Assembly: GCA_013400155.1 (NCBI GenBank)
Contig: VXBM01000420.1
Coordinates: 62,001 to 126,000, forward strand
Direction of reading: 5' to 3'
From: Helopsaltes ochotensis
Taxonomy: Eukaryota > Chordata > Aves > Passeriformes > Locustellidae
Length of the DNA stretch: 64,000 bases
This document shows, one piece after another, positions 1 to 12,400 of this stretch; the stretch's first letter is position 1, and each line of letters begins with the position of its first letter. The translations under genes and the position numbers were made by a program. The notes beneath the pieces are model-generated. The model was not told where the DNA came from and searched no databases. It saw nothing but the letters and a program-made list of their open reading frames with translations.

Positions 1-60
1 AAGGCTATGAACTAAGCCTTTAGTGTTTACTTCTTTGGGCAGGAAGTTTGCTATTTTCAG

Positions 61-164
61 TGGACTAGCACAAGGCAGTGAAGATGCCAGTGTTCCTCTG
101 TTTCCTGATGCAACCAACTCAGCACAGGAGGGAAGTTCTATGAGCTTTTACACTTCAATTATCT
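61..164 (+). other. ATP10D: candidate ATP10D exon, frame not compatible with the next exon
   Basis: It has an acceptor (ctattttcag) at the left and a strong donor (gtaagt) at 165. One frame is open for 34 codons from 62. The peptide contains GSEDASVP and ends SFYTSII, loosely like the human segment just before ETDVVPD. Read this way it leaves one base (t), which with the next exon (gaa...) gives a stop. The other two frames contain stops. It could be a real exon with a one-base sequencing error or frameshift, or a chance match. Confidence 0.4.
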
Positions 165-231
165 GTAAGTGATTTAACCTCCAGAGACTAAGTTTATAAC
201 CTGATGGATGGTTTTGTTCATTTCATAATAG

Positions 232-420
232 GAAACAGATGTTGTACCAGACACACAGCTGCTGGAGAAGTTCAGTCAAATTTCTTTTCATTCCTATCAA
301 CAATCAGAAGAAGCTAGCAGCAAGTTATCTTTGGAAACGATGTATATCACTGACTTTTTTCTTGCTCTGGCGATCTGTAATACTGTTGTAGTTTCAAGCC
401 CCAGTCAGCCACGTCAGAAG
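232..420 (+). CDS. ATP10D: ATP10D exon (first secure one in window)
   Basis: Encodes 63 residues starting ETDVVPD and ending SPSQPRQK, phase 0 at both ends. It contains ITDFFLALAICNTVVV, the conserved stretch at the start of the nucleotide-binding region in ATP10 proteins. Acceptor ataatag, donor gtaaga. Confidence 0.93.
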
Positions 421-3400
421 GTAAGAAGGCTTTGCTTTTGGCTGTCTGGCCATATTTACAAGTAGTTGATCTCCTTTTGGTTCAATTACAAAAAGAAAAA
501 TACAATTAACTGACATTTTAAAAACTATCCTTTTCACCTCTGCTGGTTTGTTCTCTTAGAAGGAAGGGAATTACTGTAAAACTATGGAGTGCAATGAGTA
601 AATGAATAAAATAATGCTGATAAATTGGCTTTAGTCTTTTTTTTTCCTGTGACCATTTTACAAGACAAACTTGGCGATTAAATTGCAGTTGTAATTCTTT
701 CCATATTCTAGTTATGAGGTTTTTTTAGATACGGTATAACTTCCTGTAAGAATACATTAACATTCAGGTTACCTTCATGCATAGGTTATTTATGGCTGAA
801 AAATAAGAATAATCACTGAAGATTCACAGAATATTGAAACTGAGAATGCTCTTATCTGTTCCCTGACTATTCAGGTAGAGACTCAGCAAAAGTATGGAAG
901 ATGAGGTTTTATATGTATATTAGTCTGAAGAAAAATTGCTTTGCAGTGTGGCAGAAAGCTGTCTCACCACTAATTAACAGTGCATTTGCTAGGCTGCCCT
1001 GGTTTAGTAGTTTGGAGTGACTTCTTGTTGTTTTCAGTGCACACAACCTAACTTTTTTTAAAAAATAGTACTACTTTTTTAAAAAAAATCCTTTGGGTTT
1101 TTTCATAACCCTATTTTTTGCCAATTATGACTGTGTTGCAGGATAATTCCCAAGTTCAGCTTTGATTTCTTTCCCTCATTACCTGGGAAATTGATATACT
1201 GATTTACATTTGTTGACTTTGTTTTTGGAAAAAAAGTTAGTGACGTGCAGAACTAAATTTTGATGCTGTCTAGGTAGTAGACCTACAACCATAGCTGGAG
1301 ACATTCACAAAACATATCCTGTGAGGTATGAAGTACCCCCTATATATAAATAAGCCTGGTATTTTAGTGTGCTTCTAAGCATTCCCAGAAAGTGTAGTAG
1401 GCAGCCTAGAGATCATGTGTGGATGGGGCAGATGAGTTCATAATCAGTTGTTACCTATTCTTTAAATGGGATGAGAAAAATACACAGCTGAGAGTCTTGG
1501 GTTTTTGAAAATAATGTATCTGAATAACTTGCCAGCAGACTCGGAGATCTCCAAGTCACTAGTAGGTAGATTGGGAGGAGGTTTCTGAGTTCATGATTAG
1601 GGAATGACAGAAAAGAACTCAAGGCAAAGGGAGATTTCAGTGTTGCCATAGGAAGAGCCAACCAAAGGATCTTCCTAGTCTGTGTTTCCATGATGTTGAA
1701 TGGAGACAGATTACAATTTGCTGGAACTGTGGAGGAACTGAGCTGCAGTGTGTCCCTACCTTTTGCTTTTCAGTGGCAAAAGAAAACATGCTTCCTGAAA
1801 ACTCATTCTTACATCCTCATCAGCAATAGGAAAGGAATGTCAGTCTTGTATGCCTTATTTTTGTAAGCTGTTACCTCGCTAGTTGTTCTGAGTAACAGGA
1901 AGCCAAATATTTTATAAAATTGATTGCAGGGGAACTGTCTTTTAATTTAGAACACTAAAAACCGTTGATAGGGTACTGTATGTTTAGCTGTTCTTGTAGC
2001 TAGATAGTGTCGGGGGTTGGTTTATTCTTTACAAGTATTTTCCTAATTCAGAGCAAGGATTAAAGTGTTTAGTTCAAATTGCCACAACTTCTAAAAGTTA
2101 CAATGTCATACTAACTCTGTTCATTACTGAAAGTTCTGAAAAAAAGTATTGCACCCAGTCATGAATTAAACTTGAAACACATCCAATTCAGACCTGAAGT
2201 ACTTTCACAGCTTACAGAGGCTGTTTACTGTACTCATGGTTTCATGTTTACTTGAGCTGGCCATACAAGCAGTCAAACCCATGTAAATTTCAAAATACTA
2301 CTTTCATTATGAAACATGCCTACTTTGTAAAGTGTCCTTCCTTAATATAATAAAATAGGAAGAATTTAACATAAATACTTTCTCTGTTCTGTTCCAGGTG
2401 AGACTCTCTTCGCTGAGTAGGATGCCTATTAAATCACTTGAGGAAATCAGGCAAATGTTCCAGAGGTTTTCAGTCTGGAGACTAAGTTCTTCCACACTTC
2501 CAAGTGTAAAGGAGTCATCATCTGAAAGCCCCAATAGTTTTGTGAGAAAACTGTCTATTTTTAGGATGAAACTGGCCTCACCTACTTTAGATGGAACTGC
2601 TCAAAGGGTTTCTGAACCTCACAATACTGGCAGCCCAGAAAATTCCCAAGTGTCTGGAGAACTACATCTAGTGAACGTAGCTGCTGGTGGTGAACCCAAC
2701 CAGGCTGTGTCATCTATTGAATTATCTCCCATACGAAAACTATGTTACGAAGCTGAGAGTCCAGACGAAGCTGCCTTGGTTCATGCTGCTAGGGCTTATA
2801 AATGTGTTTTGCAATCTAGGACTCCAGATCAAGTAACTGTGGACTTTGCAGATCTGGGGTCTTTAACGTTTCAGCTTTTGCATATCCTGCCTTTTGATTC
2901 GCTGCGGAAAAGGATGTCAGTAGTGGTTCGGCATCCAGTCTCCAACAAAGTGGTGGTGTACACAAAAGGCGCAGACTCGGTCATGATGGATTTGTTAAGA
3001 ACTACATCTGAAGGTATTCATAGAACTTGTGATTCTTTGCTTGCCCTTATCATTCTTTAATGATAAGTTTTAACATATTGCTACTTAAAGAATGTATTTA
3101 GACCTTCAAGATTTTCTGCTAAATTTAGCCTAAACATGTCTGTTTAATTTGCTTTCCCATCTTTTTGTGTGATAGTACATACTAATAATTCTGAAATTGA
3201 AGAGAAGATTAAAGAGAGAACCCAGCAGCATTTAGATGACTATGCCAGAAGAGGACTGCGCACTCTGTGTATTGCTAAGAAGGTATTTATTTTCATATAT
3301 ATTTTGAAGAATGTTTGCAGTCTGTGAGCAGCCTCAGTGATATCACCAATGGAGCAAACATCACATCTCCTAAACAGATTCTTCTATTGCCACATTTTGT

Positions 3401-6400
3401 TTATCCTGATGTTCTATAAGAAGGCGTTTGTAAGAAATCCCAGATCAATTCCTGACATCTGTTAGATTGCAATTGTTGTCAGTTTAGGATGCCAAGCAAT
3501 TTAGCATCTTAATTTTAAAATAGGAATTGTCGAATAGCCAGATTTTTCTTTAGGAGTCATTAGCAGGTCTCCTTGTGTGAATCTTACCCTGGGTGGAATT
3601 CCAGACACAGAAAACAGATTTTCACACCTGTTTCATTGGGATTCACAAACAGTTTGCAGTGGTGCAAGCTGTGATTGCACAACTGAAAGTGATGTTTGGA
3701 AATCCAATTTTAAATTCAAAGCTGCTCGGAAGTAGAATTCCATAGGGATTGAAACGGGTGAGAAGCCTCTTTACAAAGCTTTATGCAAAGTGAAAGCGCA
3801 GGCTGTGTTGCTGTACAGGCATCGAGCTGTACCCAGCTGTGCACTGGTTCTGTGGCAGTGTCAGTGCTGCAGGTGAGCAGCTGTAGGGAGAGTGCACTGT
3901 GCCCATTGCCCTGCCTGCCTTCCATCTAAATGGAAATCTGTCGGGCAGCCCCAGGAACCTGCAGCGTGCCGAAGAGTAGCCTGGCAAAGTAATCTAACAC
4001 TCTGAACATTGTACTAAATCCATGGACATCCTGTAAGCAATGCGCTGCCAGGGGCTGCACTCATAGGTTCGGGATGTGGGCAGCAGAAGTAACCAGGAGA
4101 ACGCTTTTGATGGACTGTTGAAAACCCAGCATAGATACATGCTATTTGTTTTCCCTCCCTGTGTAGGTGATGAGTGATGCAGAGTATGCAGAGTGGTTAA
4201 ATCATCGGTTTTTAGCAGAAACTAGCATTGACAATAGGGAGGACCTGCTGCTTGAATCTGCCATGAGGCTTGAGACCAAACTAACTTTGCTTGGTAGGTA
4301 GAAAATACTGTAATTCCCAGGAAAATGCCCATGATGTTCATAATTGAAATGTGCTTGCAGAGAGCTGTGCTAATCTCAATCTGTGTAACACATAGCTTTC
4401 TACAGACTTAGAATTTATTGTCACTCCTGAATTTTCATACATCTCACTGGTAAGTTGGTATCAGTTGTAAAGCACACGGAAGACAGATGGTGCTCTCCTT
4501 TTGTTTGTAAAAATCTACTGGGGTTTTGTTTGTTTGGGGAGATTTTTGGGTTTGTTTGTTTGTTTGTTTTTATTGTTATTATTGGGTGTTTTTCTGTCTT
4601 CACTAGAGTTTTTAAATGTCATTATAACAGGAACATGAAATGATAATAACAAGTCACAGGCCTGCTTGTGCAACTATTCAGAGATACCCCGCTTCTGGGT
4701 GTATTTTCTATCAGTGTTGCTTTCGTGGCACAGCAGGTGTACTTGTGCTTGTTCTCCTGTAACATGGAGAAAAGAAGTCAGGCATGCTTCTGCAGGAACC
4801 ATTCCTCTGAAGGTCATTTCAGCTGTGCAGAAATGAAACAAAAAATATTTGCTGTAGGTGCGTGAAAGTAAACTGCAGGCAGACTGGGATAAGCATTTTA
4901 CAGAACCGCCCAGCGAATAACATTTGGAAAACAAAGTGCAAAGATCTGACTATGGTGGTAAAGGCAGCTCGTGCTACAAGCTGAAGAGAGACAGATCCTA
5001 TTGTGTAAAGGGTGCTTCTTCTCTCATTTTGTGTCATATCTGCTTAATGCAAATGCTGTAAACCTTGATAATAAAAGCATTCTGGGATTACTGGCTTCAG
5101 TTTCTACAGAGAAGCCAGAGCAGTACTGCAAACTGATTCTTTTTTAAAGATAATACAGGTACCCTTTGCCACTAAAGCCAACAGAGACGTCAGGCTGCTT
5201 TGGACACCTGCTGCCTTGCAGGCTTGTATCTCTGGTTTGACAATAAGCAATATAGGTTGGTTCTGACATTAAATGGAAAGTGAAAATAAGGAGGTTAAAT
5301 GATTTATACTGCCAAGATGCTTGCTTTTAGGGATTTCCAAGCACATCATGGTAGCATATCTGTTTTGGGATGTGGGTGCAGACAGAGAACCAGCTTAGTC
5401 ACTTAGTCACTCGGAGCATTATGGTTTTGGAAATACAGCAGCACTAATCTTTCTACTTGTTTTAATTCAGGTGCCACTGGCATTGAAGATCGCCTGCAGG
5501 AGGGTGTTCCAGACACAATACAGGCCTTACGGAAAGCTGGAATAAAAATATGGATGTTGACAGGTGACAAGAGAGAGACAGCTGTCAACATTGCCTATGC
5601 TTGTAAATTGCTGGAACCAGAGGACAGAATCTTCACTCTTAAATCACAGAGTAGGGTGAGCAGAAGAAGAACAGATTTTCTTCTCTGCTGCAAAATCCAA
5701 TAAGGCTGTTCCATAGGACAATACAGAAAAGCAAATGTTGTTTGCTTGGGAAACCGAAGAACATTTGCTTTTCTGTATTGTTCTTCCTTGTGGGTAAAAT
5801 ATGAGATCCTTTCTATGAATATAACATCTGTTTCTTTATATAAAGTCCCTACATTATGATTAATTATTTTAATTGAATAGACTTCTTAATTTTTCTCCGT
5901 GGTAAGGTAAGGAGTTGACATGACCTGAGATTTTGAGGATTATTCTAAGACATTTAATTTTTCTTTTTTTCTCTGCTTATACGTATCTTAATGCAATTTG
6001 TGTATGCCATAAAAGATAGTGTGGCAAGAAGCAACTGGGGGAAAGTAAAATGAAAAAAGAAAGGAGTTTTAGTCAGGTTGTGTTTGAAGAAAGCTTGGAG
6101 TTTGATTTGTGCCAACACTTTTCCTTTTACTCATCTGGGAAATTGGTGTCTTACTTGACAGTGAGAACTAAGCCCTTTCTGCAGAAGTGCTCTTCCTCCC
6201 TCTAACTGGGTATAGAAATAAAACCCAGGATTTGATACCATTGCATTTCAAGGTAGAATGATGAGAAGATTTAAGAAGATGTATTTTCTTCTGTGTTGCA
6301 TGTGCTTTACATATATTGATACCACAAACTTTTTGACATCTTATATTGATTCTGATAAGGTAAAACATTCCACAAGGCCATTCTTCAGTAATTCATGGCA

Positions 6401-9400
6401 GCTCACCTGTAATGTAATATGGATTATATTTTTGGCTTTGCATGCCAGACAAAAGAAACAGAGAGCAAAGGTTTTCTATCAAAGCTGTATTTATATTACA
6501 GAATCCTTAATGTTGCTTTTCCTCTTAGTCTGTGCTGGCTTGCTTAGGTTTTTCTCTCTTCTCCTGATGCAATACCCAAGCAAATCTGCTTAAGTAAAGT
6601 TTATCACAGACGCTTTTATTAACAACAGTCTGCATCTTTTGTGATTTTAAAGGGGTATTCAGCCTCATATCTGAGCCTTTCAAGATAAATACTATACAAG
6701 GACAGCATTTGAACTTTTCCCCATACGTATTTTATGAATTGAAAAAGGGGACAGAGTAGAAACAGTGTTTCATAAGATGCCTTCCTCTTGTCTTTAGGAT
6801 GCCTGTGCCTTGGTAATAAGTAAAATTTTAGAAGCCATGCAGAAGAATGCTTCTGTCAAAAAAAGAAACAGTGAGAAGCTTGGAAATGTCTCTGCAAGTC
6901 CCTCCACCCAAGCTCGAGGGTTCAATGCAGGCCTGGTTATTGATGGAAGGACTTTAGAACATGTCCTTCATGACAGCCTACAGAATATTTTCTTGGAACT
7001 CACAGAAAAATGTCGGGCTGTAATCTGTTGCCAAGCCACACCACTGCAGAAGAGTGTCCTGGTCAAACTGGTGCGAAGTAAACTAAAAGCAATGACATTA
7101 GCTGTAGGTGAGTCTTGGGGTTATCCTCCTTCCTCTGAAAAGAAGTAGAAGTCAGTTTCTTCTCTTGTATATTAATATCTGTCACAAAATTTATTTTATG
7201 AGCAAGATAATCCTTTGAATTGTAGTTGTCTCCGACATAAGATGTTTGTCTTTATGAAGTAGCAAATTTAGTCCATAAACTTTTCTCAGTATAAAGCAGT
7301 AAGAACATCATCAGTGATATCATGTTATGTAACATGCAAAGTAGCAAGTGAGAGCATTTTTCTTTCTATCACAACCCCCCAAAATAAGGAGGCAGAGGGG
7401 AGATGACTGGCTGTGATTTAAAGCCCCCATATTTTCTGGTCCAGAATGTCAGCTAAATTCTGACAAAAGGAACAGCTACTATCTATTTGGAGAACATAGC
7501 TAAGTTCAGTTGGGCCTTCCACTTACTAATCCTGTTTTCCTTAGGGTTTTACAGTGTTGGCCATAAAAATGTATTTCTCTGAACTCTTTGGTGTTTGATA
7601 TGGATTGATATGTCTTTTCCTGCCGCCTCCATAGCAATGTGATATCCAGCAAAGCTAGTTTTATTTTTCCTCTTTTCTCTGTAGGTGATGGTGCCAATGA
7701 TGTCAGTATGATCCAGGTGGCTGACACCGGTGTGGGAATATCTGGCCAGGAAGGCATGCAGGTAGTTATCCAAAGACAGCTGCAAATGATGTCAGGTTCC
7801 ATTTTAAATCAGTTCAGAATATACTCTGGAGACCCAACAGTCCACAGTCCATTCCCTTACATGGGCAAGACTTCGCAGCCTGAACCTCACAGCCAGGGCT
7901 CAGCATTCCACCAGGAGCAATCAGAAGCTGTATGCTGCAGGTCAAGCTCCAAACACTCCAAACAACAGTTTGCTGCCTGTCAGTGAGCTCCATATTACTC
8001 ATGTCGTGCAGGGAAATGAGCAACCTAAGTGTCAGTGATTTTTGTGCACTTGTGTGGTGATAATGATGACAGCCATATTCCTGCCTGTGCTGTGTTGGAC
8101 TGAGCTCTGTGTCTTAGTTGTAAAGTCTTCTATGTAAGGGGATATCTGAGTGAGGATAACCTGGCAGGCACTATGTATAAAAAATTGTAAGGATTTCCAA
8201 CAGTGGGTAAGTTGCTTGGTTGGCAGTATCTGAAGCTTATCTCTAACAGTTTGGTTATAGCATTCCTTTTCTTCATGTGTGTTGCAGGCTGTGATGGCAA
8301 GTGACTTTGCAATCTCTCAGTTTAGACACCTCAGGAAGCTGCTGCTTGTCCATGGTCACTGGTGTTATACCAGACTTACCAATATGGTGCTTTACTACCT
8401 CTACAAGAATGTGGTATGTAGCTGCCCCATTTTAGGGAAATCACAGTTTATGTATTTTTGAGCACTGAAAGGTTTAGTGAGGCTTTATTTTCTTTTTTCT
8501 CTTCCTATTGTGAATGGTTTCAAAAAGCATGTGTCAAACAATTCAGTTTACGATTTTCCTGCAGAGATCAGAGGCTCTTATTTCTTGGACTAAATTTCCT
8601 ACTCAAAGCCATTGTTTGATTTGATTGAACAGTGGGTGATGGGCATTATTAATATGGTGGCAGCATGACTGTTTCAGCAAGTCATGTCTGATTTTGTAAT
8701 GTTTCCACAGATTACTTTAACCAGACCTAAGACCTGCTGTTTTTTCTCTTGTTTTTAAAGCATTTGTCAATGGCTAAAATGTTGTCATCTTTGACTTTTC
8801 AGACCTACGTGAACCTCCTGTTTTGGTACCAGTTTTTCTGTGGGTTTTCAGGCACATCAATGACTGACTACTGGATCTTGATTCTTTTCAATCTCCTTTT
8901 TACATCGGTGCCACCCATCATTTATGGTGTCTTGGACAAAGATGTGTCTGCAGAGATACTCATGGAACTCCCACAGCTTTACACAGTGAGCCAGAAATCT
9001 GTGGTAGGTTACAGAGTGCTTGGCCTGAAGCAAATTGAAATGATCAGCATTTGAGTCATTTCTGTCTTTCTTTTATTTTTCATCTCAGACAAACATTGTT
9101 TTAAATCACTTTCTCTGTTAGGAAGTATCTAGGCCTGTGCAATATGTGCACAAATAAAAAACCTGGTTTAGGTTCTTTTCAGTCATAGACCCAATCTTAT
9201 CAACCATTTGGATGATAAAAGAAATTAAGGACTTCAGGTAAAGCAATGTACTTGATGAACATTGTTACCAGCGTGTTTATTTCATTCATTGTGTCGGCTG
9301 TCAACATGCTTCCTCAAACTGGGATTTGTTTGAACAAGATAAGGGCACTCTATATTTTATTTTATATTTGTCATAAAAGGGTCTCAACTGCCAAGGAACC

Positions 9401-12400
9401 AGAACAGATTAATTTCAAATAATCCTCAATGAATTTCTGTCAGTCAGAGTACTTTTCACCTTACAGGTATGTTCTGAAATTTGCCTTCCCACCTGAAAAC
9501 ACTATACATCATACCTGGTCTATTAGTAAATTCTGTCCAAACATGTAGCACAGAAACCTGAAGGGAATGAGGGAGTAGGTTCTAAATCAAAATTACATGA
9601 ATCAGTGGGGATTTTCCTGGTTTTTGCTTTGCTTAGCATGAATTCTAGCATAATTTTAACTTTCTATTTCTAAAAATTTAATAATTAAAATAATATCTTT
9701 TTTATAACAATTGAAGGTAATGGCATACTGAGCCTGAAACAAAATAGGTACTAATAGTCCAGAGAGAGGAAACACTGACTATACGAGTCACATAAAACTC
9801 AACATTTTCTTTATGATCAGATCCTGCAATATCATTAGAAGGCATTTCTTTACCAAGAGGATGGTCATACACTGGAGCAGACTTCTTAGAGATGTGGTCA
9901 ATACCCCAAGTCTGTCAGTGTTGAGGCATTTGGACAATGCCCTTAATAACATGCTTGAACTTTTGGTCAGACCTGAGGTGGTCCAGCAGTTGGACCAGAT
10001 AATCCCTTCCAACTGAAATATTTTATTCTGGTTTTTTTCTACTCTATTGTAGCAAATATTTCTAAAAAAAAAAAAAAAAAAAAAGAGCTACAACGTGTTG
10101 TGTACTAGTGTTGTCTCATTTATTATAACCTGGTAGAAGTTTAGAAGGTCTAGAAGGGAAAGAAGGTTATACAGTGAATGGACAATTCATTTTGCTTGTT
10201 TGTGGGCTTCTACATTTGTTTTTATATACCTAAATATTTTATGTTGCATGGTTTACAGTATTTTTGAAAAACAAAGTACTGTTTTGGTACCAATACAAAC
10301 CTCTGTAGATTGGCTTAAGCAGGTCTGTGCTTGGTCAGTCAGAGAATTTTGATTAAGTAAACGTTGCAAGGTCTCATGATTTGTTTTGATCTTCAGGAGA
10401 TGCACAGCACAGTGATCTGTGCTGAGATGAAGGTTTTGAAGCAACATAATAAGAATTACTGCATAACATTTTTTTTCTTTCCCTTTTTATTCCCTTATCT
10501 TCTTTTAGTGTTGTCTTTTGTCCATCCCATCATTCCTTGCTCTGTGGCTGGAGTTGTTATCATTTCCCTTCTTGCACGGAAGTACACAGAAATAATTGTT
10601 TGGAATTAAATACAATATAGAAGAAGGAGAAAAGCTTTAAAAGATGCAGTAAGATGCAGTAAGATGCAATATTGCACTGCGACATCACAAGTGTACAGCT
10701 TTGTATAAACTATAAAAAATAATGGAACAGTAAATGGGATTCATCTTCAGTAGTTTAAAGCACTTTTCTGAAAGGCAAATAAGTTTCCCACTTCACCTCC
10801 AGACAGCAGTTCTGCTCTTTGGAAAAACTCATTTCTCCCTTAATCGTAGAGGACGTCCTGGATAATTTGACTTCTCACCTATGTGTCTCACTTCAGTGCC
10901 TGAAAGAGTGGGTTACAGCTGAGCCAGAGCATAGGCAACTATGGTTTTCTAGGTGGTTGATCTGTCATAGCAGTTTGCTGCTGCTGAGGGAGGAAGTCTT
11001 ATTCCCTTCTTTTCTTCCTGTTCCCTCGTCATGCATATAGTTAAACTATTTTCCTGATGCCAGCTCAGTTATCCCATCAGGTCCTCCCAGGAGCTGATTT
11101 AACTCACTAAAAGAGCAATGTGTTATTCCAGCAGAAAAGTGAGTTGATTTCTCACATCTAATGAGTTAAATTAGCTCACAGAGAAGTCAAACAGCACACA
11201 TAACAAAAAGGGATGGAGATAGAAGAAGGTGGGAATTGGTATTCAGTGATAGTAAGCTGCAGGGTACTTCCCTGTCCATCAGTCCCCTCCCCTCCTTAGG
11301 ACTCTGCTGAGGCTCTGGTACATCCATTCTGATAGGAACAACTGCAAGATCAGAGTTCCCAGAGCTGGCTGCTCATTGAAATACTCACAATTGCTGTATG
11401 TGTGGAGGGAGATTTTTGTTCTAATAACTCTAACACAAAAGATGCCTTTTTCACTTGGAAATTAACTGGAGTTACTTCTGCAGATAATCTTTCCCCAGAT
11501 CCAAATTAATGCTAGTTAAGGATGCAGCAATTTGTTCAATTTGTTTCAATTAACTTGTGTTTTTCTCTTACAGGCTTACTTACCTTCAGCTTTCTGGATA
11601 ACCTTGGTGGATGCTTTTTACCAAAGTCTCGTTTGCTTTTTTGTGCCTTACTTTGTAAGTGCTGGCTACAAAATACATTTATACATTTTGACTTACTTAA
11701 AACATAAGCAAATTAAAAAATCGAATGAAGTGTTTGATTTTTACTTCCTTGTATATGAATGTATACTAAGAAGTTCATTATTGGAACAGAACTGAACTGT
11801 GTGTGCAAATACGTAAGGTATTGAAATTATTCGTGCCACTTTGTATTAGGACGCTACATAAAGAATGTTTGATGCTGACCACTGTCTTCCTTTACAGACG
11901 TACTGTGGCTCAGACATAGACATTTTGTCTTTTGGAAACCCCATAAACACAGCAGCACTCTTCATAGTGCTGTTTCACCTTCTCATTGAGTGCAAGTCTG
12001 TGGTGAGTACTTTGTTTCCCGGAGAGTATGTTCCTTACAGAGTATGTGCATACAGCTTTCAGTAAAATTAAAGGGAAGAAAGGTCTTCATATACAAAACA
12101 ATAAGTATAAAAGGGTCAAACCCTAAATATTATATTTGTGTGACCAGGTGAGCTGTCCTAATGCACCTGTCATTGGAACCAATAGAAATACAGCTAAAAT
12201 TAAAAAAACAATTATTAAGTTTTGGCCCCAGAATTACTTGTAAATAGTGAAATGATTCTGCTTCCTTTTAAGGTAGGTTTGTTTGGGGGATGTTGGTTCA
12301 GTTTTGCAAATGGTAAAATCCACCAGTGATCTGCTGAAATTTCCTTATTTCACAAAGTTTGCATCTCAAGGACAGCAGTGTAAATTGCTGAGTTTGAATG

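Larger units (their letters stand above)
9004..11573 (+). other. ATP10D: ATP10D intron, 2.6 kb, with CR1 fragment and simple repeats
   Basis: Holds a CR1 3' fragment (9813-10021), a run of 21 A (10064-10084) and a 10-bp unit repeated three times (10641-10670). Remainder unremarkable. Confidence 0.8.

Noticed and set aside
7762..7986. Extension of the GDGANDV exon past its donor
   Set aside because: Similarity to P4-ATPases stops at Q (7761) and resumes in frame at 8288.
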